Assembly: GCF_018812025.1 (NCBI RefSeq)
Contig: NC_063045.1
Span: forward strand, 51,109,079 to 51,173,078
DNA length: 64,000 bases
Reading direction: 5' to 3'
DNA from: Megalobrama amblycephala
Taxonomy: Eukaryota > Chordata > Actinopteri > Cypriniformes > Xenocyprididae
Shown: piece after piece, positions 13,101-25,411 of the stretch
Layout: each line of letters begins with the position of its first letter
How positions within the stretch are numbered: position 1 is the first letter of the stretch
The notes under the pieces: generated by a model
The model's database searches: none
Told to the model about the DNA's origin: nothing
What the model saw: the letters and a program-made list of their open reading frames with translations, nothing else
Translations under genes and position numbers: made by a program

Positions 13101-14532
13101 CTTTTGTTCCAAGTGATAAAACTGAAAATGAGTTTTATAAACTCTGATTTCAGCTTCTCTCACACATTACAAAAACATGACTGCAAAGCATCAGATTTCA
13201 GAACACCTGCTGCAACAAAAAGTTCAGAATAATCTGAAAGAAGTACTATCACAATGCAATAAATCAATCATAAAAGTGCATATGGTGAAAAGTCATGTTA
13301 GATTGTTGTTGTTTTAGTGAAGCAAGTTTAATCTTGCCATATCTTCTGCAAAAGACTGCAAAAGCATCAATATTTGATTTGCTCAGCAACAACTGAGCAT
13401 TGAAAATCACAGTGGCTGGACCGTCAGTTCCAGAGAGGGAGTACAGCAAATCACAGATGATATCTGCAGGGGTTTTGATTTATATCGATGAGCAAAAGAT
13501 GGAACAGACCAGTGACCTCCCAGACACAAGTAAACCCTAATGTAAGAGGAGTTAATAGAGCTACACCCATTTCCCATTTACCCCAAATTAGAATATATAT
13601 CTAGTTCAGTCATAGACTCTAAAGGGTGCAGACTGGTAGGTCCTTTACATGCAACCCTCAAGCAATCACATCATTACTGCACGGCACAAGATAATTGGCC
13701 TTTGCTGATCCAGCAGCCAATGAGATTGCTTGCTCAACATTTAAATAGTCTGGTTCATTGTTTATTCTAAGCTCCTGCAGTGCACAGAATCAGAATTCAT
13801 CTAAAACCCCCCACCTCCCCCAGCTCCACCTGCCTATATCTGTTAGGGGTATGTCTATTTATGCAGCAGCATGTCTTACATGCTCACAGCAGTGTGTCTG
13901 TGTATCTATTAGCAGTAGCTAATATCTATCGACAGCAGCAGCAGAGTAGCAGATCTAGTCCACCAAGGCCAAATACATTTACAGTGCCATGTTCAATAAC
14001 ATGTTAAAACTATTCAGAGAGTCATGATTGAAATAAAATGATACATTATATAATTTTAAAATTATTTATAATAAAATATTTTAAATATATGGAATTATAA
14101 AAATAATAAACATTATGCAATGAAATAGTAACATTAATTATAAAATATTAAATACACACTACACTCGTACAATGTACACAACAAAGTGTTGAACACTGCC
14201 ACACTGTTCTAAGAGCTGTGTGTGGTGGAAAAATGACCTGTCTATGAATATACAACTTCACTGTCCCTGAAACCCTAGAGAATGGCCCTTCCCAGGTATA
14301 AAAAATTAATGTCTGAATAGGAAAGATCCTCATGTCCATACCAAACATCTGGAAAATGCAGAATTCCTATTAAGACTATAGTATATATGACTGTATGACC
14401 GTGCTACTGCAGTATCATTATTTGTGCATTCATTTATTCATTTATTCATTCATTATTTTTATCAAGCTTGTATGTCTAATTTTATAAGACAATTTCAGAT
14501 GGCACTTAAAGGCTTTTGCATCTGAAGTCTTC
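10146..14532. other. long gene-free AT-rich stretch, few recognised repeats
   Basis: No coding exon is supported. At about 12860-12990 a segment (TTTTCACTCAGAAATTGC, then GTAGAAAGACTGAA) recurs near 39090-39180 and marks a moderately repetitive family. A degraded copy of a 'GGGCGAACTATCCATTT' element end lies at about 11395-11415. Overlapping frames on opposite strands at 10684-11200 have no recognised product. Confidence 0.45.
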
Positions 14533-14556
14533 ATATATATATATATATATATATAT
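14533..14556. repeat. (AT)n microsatellite
   Basis: 12 AT units. Confidence 0.95.
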
Positions 14557-15018
14557 GTATGAAATATCAGTCTGAAATTAGTCAGTAAAACTGCTTATTG
14601 GTCCTATTAAGTAATAACCAAGAGAACAGTTCAGATCATTAGTGTGTAAATCATTAGAAGCATTTCGTTAATCTTGCAACCATAAGAGGACAGTGACCGG
14701 TGGAGCATTACAGAGATGGTATGGCCTGCCCTTGCTGCTGTGCTAATTTTATAAGATGAGTACCCCAAGGCACACAAATGAGAGCTGTGCACTCCATGAA
14801 GAATAACATCAATGACCGCTCACATCCCATGACAATAGAATCCCTTTTAGAACGTTCGCCAAAATACATGATTTAACAGTAGGGCGCATCGTCACATCAC
14901 TTATTGATTATCTCTATATTAACTCCATATTTGAATTTATTTATAATTATAGTGAATTCTTATTGCTGCTCCAGGATTGTTGGTACTTAGGACCGCATGT
15001 TGTGGTATAAGAATGATA

Positions 15019-15300
15019 CACTGATGAGCCAAAACATTATGACCAGTCACAAATCATCTCCTTACAAGGCCACATTTAAGGCCTGGGCAGATTAAATGGT
15101 AAGTAAACAATCAGTTCTCAACAATCAACATGTTGGATACAGGAGAAATGGGCAGGAATAAAGATCTGCGTGACTTTGACAAGGGCCAAGTTGTTGGGTC
15201 AGAGTCTCTCTGAAATGACAAGGCTTGTTGCTCCTGGTCAACAGTGGTGAGAATTTACCAACAGTGGTCCAAAGAGGGACAAACCACAAACTGGAAACCG
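15019..15300 (+). pseudogene. Tc1/mariner-like element, 5' fragment
   Basis: A TA dinucleotide (15017-15018) is followed by the terminal sequence CACTGATGAGCCAAAACAT. An ATG then opens a frame with DLRDFDKGQVVG, similar to the start of a Tc1-family transposase (DLSDFDKGQIV). The frame carries an internal deletion and breaks within about 30 codons. Later remnants (CAACAGTGGTCCAAAGAGGG) match the helix-turn-helix linker region. Everything downstream is lost, and a different Tc1 element begins at 15331. Confidence 0.75.
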
Positions 15301-15704
15301 TGTATTTTTGTTTAATATTAGTATATTTTACAGTGCTCAGCGTAAATGAGTAAACCCCCTTTGAAAAGTAACATTTTAAACAATATCTCAATGAACACAA
15401 AAACAATTTCCAAAATGTTGACAAGACTAAGTTTTATATAACATCTGTTCAACTTATAACATGAAAGTAAGGTTAATAATATAACTTAGAGAATTACATT
15501 TTCAATTTTACTCAAATTAGGGTGATGCAAACATGAGTACACCCCACTGAAAGTCTCTGGAGCAAAGCTAAATTTTAGACTACAAATGTCTAATTTAACA
15601 AGAATTCAACCACAGGTGAGTCTAATCATTCATTACACAGGTGTCCAGCAGACAGTTGACTATAAAAGGGTGTTAAAACCCCTTCCCATTTCATGCTGTC
15701 AGCA

Positions 15705-16366
15705 ATGGCACCACATGGAAGAGAAATGTCACCTGAGAAAGAAAATAATTTCTTTACACCAGAAACATGAAGGCTACAAGAAGATCAGCAAAGCTTTACT
15801 TATCAGTCAGAATACTGTAGCAAAAATGGTACAAAAATTTTAAAAAGATGGAACTGCAACCATCACACAGAGACATCCAGGTCGTCCACGGAAGTTAACA
15901 CCTCGACAGGAGCGTCTTCTGATGAGAAGGGTTGAAGAAAATCGGCATGCAAGTTCACTGCAGTTATCTAAAGAAGTAGAAAGCCAAACTGGGGTGACTA
16001 TTTCCCGTGACACAATATGGCGTACACTGCAGAGGAATGGCATGCATGGGTGCCGTCCACGAAAGAAGCCTTTCCTAAAGCCCAGGCACAAAAAAGCCAG
16101 CCTAGAGTTTGCCAGGGCCCATGCTGACAAAGATGAAGACTACTGGGACTCTATATTCTGGAGTGATGAGACCAAGATGAATGTTTTTGGAACAGATGGC
16201 TTCAAAGTTGTATGGCGTTGCAAAGATGAGGAATACAAAGAAGAAAAATGCATGGTGCCTACAGTGAAACATGGTGGTGGGAGTGTCTTTATGAGGGGCT
16301 GCATGAGTGCTGCTGGTGTCGGGGAGCTGCATTTCATTGATGGCATCATGAATTCACAGATGTACT
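15705..16366 (+). pseudogene. Tc1-like transposase, N-terminal and central part (broken)
   Basis: Transposase for cut-and-paste movement at TA sites, not functional here. The ATG (15705) starts MAPHGREMSPE, but a frameshift lies soon after, and the frame continues as RKKIISLHQKHEGYKK. Visible parts are the first helix-turn-helix (KISKALLISQNTVAKMVQKF, ending at a TAA at 15841), the GRPRKLT hook (about 15882-15902), the second DNA-binding region, and WSDETK with the first catalytic Asp (16165-16167). HGGGS near 16272 is also present. The reading frame stops where the nested element enters (16366). Confidence 0.85.
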
Positions 16367-16667
16367 TAGGGCCCTATAAAATTTTATTTTTTTCCTTTTT
16401 AATTTTTCTGGATTTTTTTTTTTTTTTTTTACTCTATTTTAATGGTTAAATTAAATTTTAGTAATCAAAAAGCATGTCTAATCAATGGAAATAATGAAAC
16501 GTATCTAATTTAGCAACAATTTATTAAAAGTTTAACAAAAAAAAAAAATTTTTTAGGGCCCAATGTTATATGTTTTATTCTTTCCTCTCAAATTCTGTTT
16601 TATTTTTACCAAATCTGTTTTCTGTTTTAACTTTTCTGGATTCCATTTTAATAGGGGTGTAACGATA

Positions 16668-17421
16668 CACTGTAAAAAAAATCCCAGTAAAATTTACGGT
16701 AAAAAAACGGCAGCTGTGGTTGCCAGAACTTTACTGTAAAAAATACAGTAGCAAAGTAAAAAAAAAAATCTGTTAAATTTACAATAAAATAACGTATTTC
16801 ATTAACTGATATAATGTTAATTTACCAACCTAATGAAGTACTAATATCTGTTTTGTACCTTTATAATACACTGACAGTCACCAAACACAGTGGTGATAAG
16901 AGTCACATGATGAATCAAAGTTCATCACAAGCAGATTTTCCACAAGCTGAGGACAACATTAACATATAGAAGGTGCACACAGTGTCATTCACACACACAC
17001 ACTAAACACCATCATGGTAACATGCATGAAATTTTAAAAATGCAATAAACATTAATTTAACAACATTAGATGTAACATAAAACCCTAATGTATATAACTG
17101 ATTAGAAAAAAAATGAGAAAAACTAAGAAGAAACAGTTATTTCAACGAAAATATATCACATGTGAGTGTCACGCAGGGAATTGTGGGAATGTCAATTTAC
17201 GTTTTTTCACTGTAAATTTTACAATGAATTGTTATTTTTCACTTCCAAAAACTGTGAATTTAACGGTATTTTACCGTAAAATTACATTAAATGTACTGTT
17301 AGATCTATTACAGTTATTCACCGTATATAGTACGGAAACGTTCTGTAAACCAATTGACAGTTTTTCACCGCAGCATTTTTACAGTCTTTTACTGTTAAAA
17401 TCACGGTTATTTTTTACAGTG
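16668..17421. mobile_element. CACTA/EnSpm-like element nested in the hAT element
   Basis: Begins CACTGTAAAAAAAATCCC and ends TTATTTTTTACAGTG. The interior repeats ACTGTAAA, TTTACGGT and TTACCGTAAA motifs. The hAT reads GATACGCTC across the insertion point, and TA (or TAC) is duplicated, in the 2-3-bp range of CACTA elements. No coding capacity. Confidence 0.7.
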
Positions 17422-17685
17422 TACGCTCAGGTCACGATACGGTACGTATCCCGATACGGAGTTCACAATACGATACGTATCACGATATTTTGAACAAAAT
17501 GAAACAGAAATTCAAACAACATTTATTCAAAAAACATTAACAAATTTCAATAATTTCCCTTGTTGTACATACAAGATCACATTTCAAGGTTTAATAAAAA
17601 CCTTCTGTATTCAAATCAACAGCTGAATAGGCCTGTCTGTCACTGAAAAATAATGTTAAATCTAACATGAACTTAAAATTATGAA

Positions 17686-17854
17686 TAGGGGCCGTTCACA
17701 TGTCGCGTCTAAAAATGCGTGGAAGGAGCGGCCTGGAAAACGCACCGCATGCGCGTCGCGACCGCGTTGCTCCCATTATGAGCGCGTCTGCCTCGTGGCT
17801 ACATTTGAAATAACTGACTTGCACGCGGAAAAGACGCAATATGTGAACGGCCCC
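17686..17854. mobile_element. short MITE with GGGGCCGTTCACAT ends, nested in the hAT element
   Basis: Inverted ends GGGGCCGTTCACATGTCGCG and CGCAATATGTGAACGGCCCC bracket a CpG-rich core. It lies in the same hAT as the CACTA-like insert. The target duplication is unclear. Confidence 0.6.
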
Positions 17855-18933
17855 GCGGAACTTCTTAAAGCAAAGCATCGCAAGCATCTTTTGCTTTTCT
17901 GTGAGCACAGCTGTTGCTGTGGCACTGCGGTGAAAGAAAGTCACGACTTTTCTCACGCGACCAAGAAAGAGACTGACGCGAGAAACGTTTAAACCTGCTT
18001 GCAAGATTCGATGTGTGCGCGAAACACTGAACTAGAGAGCTGATTGAGACACCCTTAATATGCGGTGACAACCGGCTTCTCTAACTGCCACCTCCATGTG
18101 CAGAGTAGGTCACATCGGCAGCTCAACCATTAAGATTAGACTGCCGTCATATCGTAAAAGTATCGCCATCACTCTACGATACATATCGTAAAATTTTTGC
18201 ATCGCGAAATATCGTACTGCGATAAATCATTACACCCCTACATTTTAATAATCAAAAAGCATGTCTAATTAATTTAATTCTAAAAAACAACAAAATTTAT
18301 TAACAAAAAAAAGTATTTTTATTTATTTATTTATTTAATTTTTCAGAAATTCTGTTCCGTATTTCAATTTTTCCAGCAATCAGATAAACACATACCATTT
18401 AATTTATCTTTTAATCATGAAATTAAACTTTGTTTATCAAACAATGTGCTGCACAACAGAGCTTTACTGTTAAAATGTAATAATTTATTATTAAATTAAT
18501 TTATCTAAATCTACTGTACAACACTAGTATGTTTCTGTCAAGTTAAATCGAACTTTTACTTTGAGTTGCCGAGAGCTTTGAGTTTCTCTGTGTTTATGAC
18601 GATAATTTTCTCAAATGAAGCGGTTAAATGCTGATGAAATGACATTCAGAGCGGCTCTGGAGATTAATTTTGTGCGTTCATTTCCTCATATAGTGAGGCG
18701 ACAGAGGAAGAAAACATCGCAAGCATTGCACGTGCTTCATTGTGTGTGCGTACATGCATGTGTGCGCGTGTGTGAGGTAAATGAAACCGCGCTTCCGCGT
18801 CATTCATTTCAGAGGCTCACAGAAAATTTGACAAATTCCGTGACATTCCGTGTTATATACTAAATTCCGTTTTTATGACTGGATTCCATGATTCCGTCCG
18901 CATATTCTGCATCGTGGAAATCATAGGGCCCTA

Positions 18934-19222
18934 TGTACTGCTCTATACTGAAAGAGATGATGCTACCATCACTCCGTGCCTTTTGTCATCATGCACTTTT
19001 TTCAATATGACAATGATCCTAAACACACATCTAAGGCCACTGTTGGACTTCTGAAGAAGAACAGGGTAAAAGTGATTCATTGGCTCCTGATCTGAACCCA
19101 ATCAAACACCTATGGGGAATTCTGAAGAGACAAGTTGAGTATCACTCTCCATCCAGCATTCAGTCTCTAAAAGAGGTCATTCTTGAAGAATGGAAAAAGA
19201 TAGACATTGCAAAATACAATTA
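18934..19222 (+). pseudogene. Tc1-like transposase, C-terminal part after the insertion
   Basis: This continues the transposase of 15705-16366. After the duplicated TGTACT the sequence resumes with CTGCTCTATACTGAAAGAGA. GAC AAT GAT CCT AAA CAC (19009-19026) carries the second catalytic Asp region, although stops surround it in other frames. PDLNPI at 19087-19103 is followed by AAA, so the third catalytic residue (normally Glu in DPDLNPIE-type motifs) is Lys. The end (VILEEWKK) matches the Tc1 C-terminus. Confidence 0.85.
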
Positions 19223-19800
19223 ATTCAAAATCCTTAACGAATTAAAATAATTTCATGCAAATAAATTACAGAAGCATGTCACACTGTAAGATAATCTTAG
19301 AAGTCGGGAGTTTATCACACTGAGCAAGCACCCTTAAACCTGGTAAGTGTACATTTTTTATTTCTAACCCTTTAACCCGATTTCACTTCTCTGTTTGCAA
19401 TCAGACCATTTTAATCTGCTAAACTCTGGGAAAGTGTTTTAGGCTGATTACATCAGAGATGGCAAATAGAATAGAGACGTGTGTGTCAGTTATATTGTTT
19501 TGCAAACATGTGGTCCTGTTCGGTATCGCAACTTGACTTGTTTAGAGTGTAAACAAGATCTTTGCTGTGTTTTTTCCTGTTTTTTTTTTTTTTTTCTGTC
19601 ATGTTTTTCATGGGTGCTTTAGTGTGCATAAATTTATGAATTATATATATCATTTGGTTATTTGGTGTCTTTTTGGAGTCTTCAACTGTCCTTTTTTGGA
19701 AAGACATCTAAATTTACAGTTTTGTGAGAATCACCCTTCGATCTGATGGCTTACTTTGCTAATTGCAAATGATGACAAAATCAACATGTTAACCAAGATA
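19223..19800. other. no gene recognised
   Basis: AT-rich DNA with a T run at about 19580-19596. Confidence 0.4.
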
Positions 19801-19884
19801 AATGGTGTATGCTTAATTTCATGATAAGTATGCGATTAATCGTGATTTCACAAGTTTGCCTGCCCATGCAGTCTGAATGGTTAA

Positions 19885-20095
19885 TGGTAAAACAAACTTG
19901 GCTTGCTGTCCTCGAAGGAGGCTCGAACCCGAGGCTCGGCTTGAGCTCTGAGTTAACAGTACTGCGTGAATGGAGAATAAGAGAAATAGAGGTAGGGATG
20001 GGGAGGAGGAGGGATGCTGGAAGAATTGTCACTGGGATGACGCAGTCACTGCTGCTTATATACGCTTGTAATGATGGTCGACAGGACTGAATGTT
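19885..20095 (-). repeat. B-box-containing repeat fragment
   Basis: On the minus strand GGGTTCGAGCC is a good RNA polymerase III B box. No matching A box was found at the right distance. The flanking G/A-rich segment (20000-20015) and GGCTCCTCCCGAAC end do not identify a family. It may be a decayed SINE or tRNA-primed element. Confidence 0.25.
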
Positions 20096-20157
20096 TAGGC
20101 TCCTCCCGAACCTACCTTTGGAACTACATTAAAAATTTTAATCTACTGAAAGTAGAT

Positions 20158-20246
20158 TAAATATTATATTATATTATATTATATTATATAATATTATATT
20201 ATATTATATTATATTATATTATATTATATTATATTATATTATATTA
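20158..20246. repeat. (TTATA)n pentanucleotide microsatellite
   Basis: About 17 units of ATTAT/TATAT type with one TATAA interruption near 20189. Confidence 0.97.
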
Positions 20247-21780
20247 ATTCTAACAAATAATTTGGAACATGTTGACACATGTTGAATTAGAGTGTTTTGC
20301 ATGGGGTGTGAAAACCAGCTTGATATTTGTATGAATCCAATTAGCAATAAATCTATTTGAAATGTGTTTTTAAAGACAAAAATATCCATACTGTATGGAG
20401 AGGACACAACTACACAATGTAGACTTAACTTTACTGCCTATGGTGGTGACTCAGGTACGCCTTTGATAAAGGCACCCTCTCCCAGCATATCTGCCTCATC
20501 CAAAGATGCAATCTCCAAGTGGGTGGACTTGGAATAGAATAGGGTAGGATATAAGCAATACTTGCTCATTTCACACTGTCTAATGCAATTGCACAATTAA
20601 ATTGTGCTGAAGGCAAGACTACAGTTCCCAGCATGCCCTGGGGTAGGAATAAATCATGCAAACATACTGCTTTACTGTTCACTTTTTACTGTTTATTATG
20701 ATATTTACACTGAAATTAAAGGTTCTTTATTGGCATCTATGGTACCATGAATAACTTACATGGGACTTCCCATTACACAAAATGTTCTTTTAAAATCTGT
20801 TCACTGAAAGGTTAATTGGGGAACCCAAAATGGTTTGAAACTAATAACTTTATTTCATTCACAGATTGCTTCTGACAGAGCTGCACGAGCTCGCACTGCC
20901 ATTTGCAAGACGCTTAGCATGATCGCCAGGGTTCAAAGCGCCAAATGCGAGTAAAACTCAGCGCTAAAACACTTATTCACCAGTTTCCCGGTAACTTTTT
21001 TATGAATTTTGACAATGCATGGATGTGAGAATGTGATGTGTCTTAGTGTGATCATCAAATCACAACGGTTGTGATGTAATTATAGAAATATATAGTCTGA
21101 CGCACTGTATGGCATCAGCTTCGATTCACAGAAAATGCTGCTCTGCAAGTGCTGTGTGTTTGAGTCGCTTATAATTTGAATTTAGGAACGCAACGTGCAC
21201 TAACCATCTGAACTGAGAGGGTAGTTTAAAAATCTGTTGTCAAAGAATATAGAAAAACATCTTCCTGGATCTCCCTGTGGTTTCCCGTTAAAATAAAAGC
21301 TATAACGTAAAAAGTAAAATAAAAGATTTAACGTTTGAAAGCAAGACATAAAGACATCATGAATATTAGTATTGAAATCTTACTGTTGTTCTAAAATATA
21401 AAAATAACAAATGATATCATATAATAACTCTATTAATACGTTTTAATATTTTTATTATAACTATTATTATCTTCTTTAGCTGATCACATGCTTAACTCAA
21501 GTGACTGCAACTTTTTTTTTTTTACAGAAAATAATTCAATTTCTGTTCTAATTATTGTTGAGATGCAGGTTTAGGCTCACTTAAATGACTGCATTTATTT
21601 TATTTATATAATTTTAATTTAAATAAGAGAAATTAAATTATTCATTTTAATTATTTAATTATCTAAAATACATGTTTACTACTTTTCCAAATATTCTTAT
21701 TCTATGTTGCTTAGAAATATATTGTGTTCAAAGGAAAAAAGTTGTTTTTTACCTAGACATTTTAAAATAACTTTTAGAGC
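20247..21780. other. no gene recognised
   Basis: Contains ACTACAGTTCCCAGCATGCC (20620-20639), a motif common in dispersed repeats. No supported exon. Confidence 0.4.
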
Positions 21781-21784
21781 TGTA

Positions 21785-21870
21785 ATTGCAATACCGTGAT
21801 ACTGTGAAACCGTGATATTTTTGCTTAACGTTATCATACAGTCAAAATCTCATACCGGCCCATGCCTACA
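21785..21870. mobile_element. right end of a hAT-like element
   Basis: Repeated ACCGTGATA-type motifs lead to CATACCGGCCCATGCCTA, similar to a common fish hAT terminus. The opposite end was not found, so this is a fragment. Confidence 0.4.
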
Positions 21871-23660
21871 ATATAAGCTAACTGTGTGAAACGACTGTTG
21901 TGTTTTTGCTAGAAACACTATGCTGAAATCCCCAGAGCTGTAATGTTGATAAGGGAGATCACCATTGTGAGAAGCTTTCAACCATCTGTCACTCTGACAG
22001 TCAGGTCATGGGGGCGTCCACTTAAGACTTCATCATCTTGCTTGCTTCAGAGAAGGACTCTCAGTTCAATTAATAACATGTTGTAGTGCTTTGTTTTATT
22101 TCCATCAGTTGTGCTGGTACTTGTTCGGGGATTGGACAGCTCTGCATTCAGGATTTTACAGCAGTCAGAGATATTATTAAAGAACAAAAAGGGTAATAAA
22201 TAAATAATTTCCTTTTTTCTTTCTTACTTTTAGCCACTTTCCTTGTGTGTTGGGTGCTTGTTAATATATTTGATTTAATCTAGCCAGCAGTTTAATAGAC
22301 TGAATTTGAAAAGACAGACAATTAAGCTTCTGTGTTAGCCTAACACCTCAGGTTATGATCAATGAGTTTACTAAGAGTGATATTGAATTGTTGAATTAGG
22401 ATGCTCTGACTGACAGCTCTTTTTCCTCTCTTTTAATAAAGTACAAATAAATAACTCCTACACTGGCATTATCATTATTTTTACAGCCATAAAAATGTTT
22501 CCTGAGGGATGAACATAATTGGTTGTTTATAAATAAAAGCTAGAAATACCATTAAAATGCTTGGATGTGTCACTAGAGAGATCAGCAACCTGCTTTTATT
22601 GCACATATTCCTCTCTGTGACAACACATGGATATTGGAAACCAAATGAAATAATCTGAAAATGTAGATTATCCATCTTTTTGTTTAAATCAATCTACAAT
22701 TACTTTGTGATTACAATGGCTAATTTAGCATTTACTAGAGAAGGTTTGCTTTCAACTTCCCCAAAAGCTCTATTTACCTGTGGAGAAAAGAAGTCTGTAT
22801 AATATAGATAGATAGATCTGTATAAATCTGTATAATATAGATAGATGACACCAGATGATGAATAATCTCCTTACTTCTTTTAATTACTCACTTAATATTC
22901 ATCACTTAATATTCATCAAGCCAAAACCAACAACAACAAAAAATTTAAGTGTTGCTGGCAAATTATGCACTGAAATCTCAGTCGGTTTTCAAATAATTTG
23001 TTGACATCAAGACATTGTCAATCAACCTACCGCTGCTTATGTATTTTTAAAACAATATCAGAATGCAACAGCTTACTGCTTCTCACTACACCGATAAGTC
23101 AGACGATTTTTTGTTTCAGTACTTCAAGGTCCAAATCAAAATCGTGACAACCTTTCACATGCGGTTAGAGTGAACAGGCTCTGCCACAATGTTGTGTTTT
23201 TTTTTTCCTTCAAAAACACAAGAGGAAAAATGCTGCCTTAGAAATGTCTAGGGTTTTTTTTTTTTTTTTTTTTCCCTCCAGGTAGAAACCATGGCTTCTG
23301 GCTTGGCTAAAGTCTGCCACCCTTCATTTGCTTCGGCTGAGTTGAAATGGCTTTTCTTTGGGGGATAGATAAATCACCACACATCTCCAGGTGTGCACAG
23401 GCACACAGCAGCAGTCGCCATTTGGATCGGTGCTACAGAGAAGTTGGGGCACACAGAGCGCTCTGCCATCACTGTGACAGTGTTTGTGATAGGTTGTCTC
23501 AACAGTTCTCCATTATGGGGAAGCTGCACTCATGATCAAAAGTAAAATACATGACTGGCAGCAATCAGTACCAAAAAGATGTGCTTAATGTGCTTTGCCA
23601 CCCGATTTCACCTTTTTGCTGACTTTTTGTGACATCAATACAATCATGAACTTAGAAGAT
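21871..23660. other. no gene; unique-looking DNA with short simple repeats
   Basis: T runs at 23196-23207 and 23253-23272, and short TAGATA tracts near 22805-22845. The block 23280-23540 is less AT-rich and free of recognised repeats, but no exon could be supported. Confidence 0.4.
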
Positions 23661-24208
23661 ATAGGGCCAGGTTTACTAAACAGGGCAAATTAGCATGAGA
23701 GCACAATTTTTAAAAAAAAAAGCGCAGATGGGAGTGAAAAGTTCTGCGCTTTATCTACTGAACAAGTGCAAATTAAAGAACACAGACACAGCTGGATCAT
23801 TTCCATAATGACAAAGGGGGCGGTTAATAATGGCGCAAATAGGCTAGTAAATAGACTAGCTCAATCCTTAGTAAATCTGAAAGGGAAACTCGTACAAATG
23901 CATATGCAATAAGGTCAGCTGCAAAAATAAACCTGTCCATGCCTTTTCAGCACTAATTTTTACAACACAGGCTCATTGGAAAAACGGACCTGTGTCAACA
24001 TGTTTGCAAAATGCAAAAAACATACCAATACATACATATCACTGCAGTTTCTAACAGAAATGAACACTAGAGCAGTAAAACAGAAAGCACTTTTAATCGT
24101 TTTCACACACAATTATGATTACAGGGCAAGATTATGGATTAATAAAGACTTGTTTTCACATGGCTCCTTACACAATAATGTTATTGGCCCAGTTGCATGA
24201 AATCTCTT

Positions 24209-25411
24209 CAGGGCTTGACAATAAGGACTGCCCGATGGCCCGGGGCCAGTGTGAACGACGCTCGGGACAGTAGACGGAACGGTCACTTGCACGATCGGGC
24301 CAGTGCTGTAGGGTGTGCGATATATATCGTCTATGATATCGCAACTGTTGATTTAACGATCTGAAATTATCGAGTATGTCCCTCACTTTACAAAAAACAA
24401 ACAAAAACACCCATTGAGTGCATTCACGCACTACGTGACGTAGTCTGGTAGGTTAGACTAGTGCGTGTGCATATTTAGAGTGCACGATTTCACTGCGTGA
24501 TTTAGTCTATTAAAATGCATTTAGAATGCACCAGAATTCAAGATAAAGGGCAATAATGACCCTGTAAATCTTTCATATTTATATCATTAAATATAGTTAA
24601 CCAATAATAAACAAAGAGCGCCGTTTTTCTCCAAATATCAGCATGATTACAAATGTGATATTGATTTTATACAGCATAGCCTACAGTTAAATGAACAAGA
24701 ACCTAATATCAAGTGACTTACATTTTAGACACCAAATCACCTGTTTCGCTCTATTTCGCCTACGAAAATAGTTCCAGTATTGTTTTGCGTCTCTGAGTAA
24801 CACTTCTTGAATGAATCCGCCGTTTGAATGAACCGGTTGAATCTCAATGACATTCGCTGCCACCTACTGGTGGGTTTAATTTCACGTTTAAAGTGTCTTT
24901 TCATTTTATAAATAATTTCAAACAACAGTATTTAACGTTTTATATTTTCAAAATTTCAAAACATTATTTATGCATCTGTAACTGCTCTTGACTGATTAAT
25001 CTATCTTTATATAGTTATATACTAGATTACAATTTCTGTACCTGAAAATCTCCTGTTTAAACCTACATGAAAAACTTGAAAAGCACTGATTTCATTTATA
25101 TGCTTGTTCTGTTGTATTTATTTTTGATATTACTCATAATTTGATTATTTGTTACTATTTTATTACTTACTGTTTAACAATATTTAAAATTTAAGTGAGT
25201 TAATCTAGTACCTTTTGGTGTCATAACGCTATTTATTAAGGTTACATGTATCAAAAACAATAACTAGGCTTATTTTATAGGCTTATTTTCTTTTCTTTTA
25301 CTTTATTAATTTTTTTCTTGTGGGGCAAGTGAAAATTTTGGCAGGGCAAGTAAAAATTTGAACCACTGGCCCAACCGGGCCAGTAGAAAAAATCCTTAGC
25401 GTTGAGCCCTG
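24209..25411. mobile_element. hAT element (innermost shell, left side)
   Basis: Ends CAGGGCTTGACAATAAGGA and inverse CAGGGCTCAACGCTAAGGA match over most of 19 bases. Flanks share CTCTT; the right flank is CTCTTAAG and the left has apparently lost AAG, so the 8-bp duplication is eroded. GGGCCAGT motifs recur inside both ends. A GTGCGATATATATCGTC motif near 24315 may be a further hAT remnant. Confidence 0.7.

Larger units (their letters stand above)
16652..18240. mobile_element. hAT element nested in the TAGGGCCCTAT element
   Basis: The ends are TAGGGGTGTAACGATAC and the inverse ATCATTACACCCCTA. The 8-bp target duplication CATTTTAA is perfect (16644-16651 and 18241-18248), diagnostic of hAT. 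The interior repeats GATACGTATC-like palindromes near both ends. It has no transposase frame and hosts two further insertions (16668-17421 and 17686-17854). Confidence 0.9.
16367..18933. mobile_element. TAGGGCCCTAT-ended DNA element inserted in the Tc1 transposase
   Basis: The ends are TAGGGCCCTAT and the exact inverse ATAGGGCCCTA. Both sides are flanked by TGTACT (16361-16366 and 18934-18939), which is one copy in the uninterrupted Tc1 frame; the duplication could be 7 bp if the terminal A is counted. A 6-7-bp duplication is not typical of hAT (8) or Harbinger (3), so the superfamily is left open. The element has no transposase and is itself split by a hAT element at 16652-18240. Confidence 0.8.
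15331..19222 (+). mobile_element. Tc1/mariner element, 3'-truncated and split by a 2.57-kb insertion
   Basis: The element begins CAGTGCTCAGCGTAAATGAG directly after TA (15329-15330), typical of Tc1-like ends. The transposase remnant follows. The right terminal repeat is missing: similarity stops soon after the end of the coding region, near 19222. A nested element occupies 16367-18933. It lies in the opposite transcriptional sense to opcml, in that gene's putative first intron. Confidence 0.88.

Noticed and set aside
15125..15424. 99-codon minus-strand frame
   Set aside because: It is the opposite strand of two Tc1 elements, with no domain.
17681..17992. 103-codon frame with KR-rich start
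   Set aside because: It lies in the CpG-rich MITE and hAT interior, and the opposite strand is equally open.
23280..23540. Possible exon at the GC-balanced segment
   Set aside because: Frames are short and no matching splice sites or recognised protein were seen; it could be a conserved non-coding element, which cannot be judged from one sequence.
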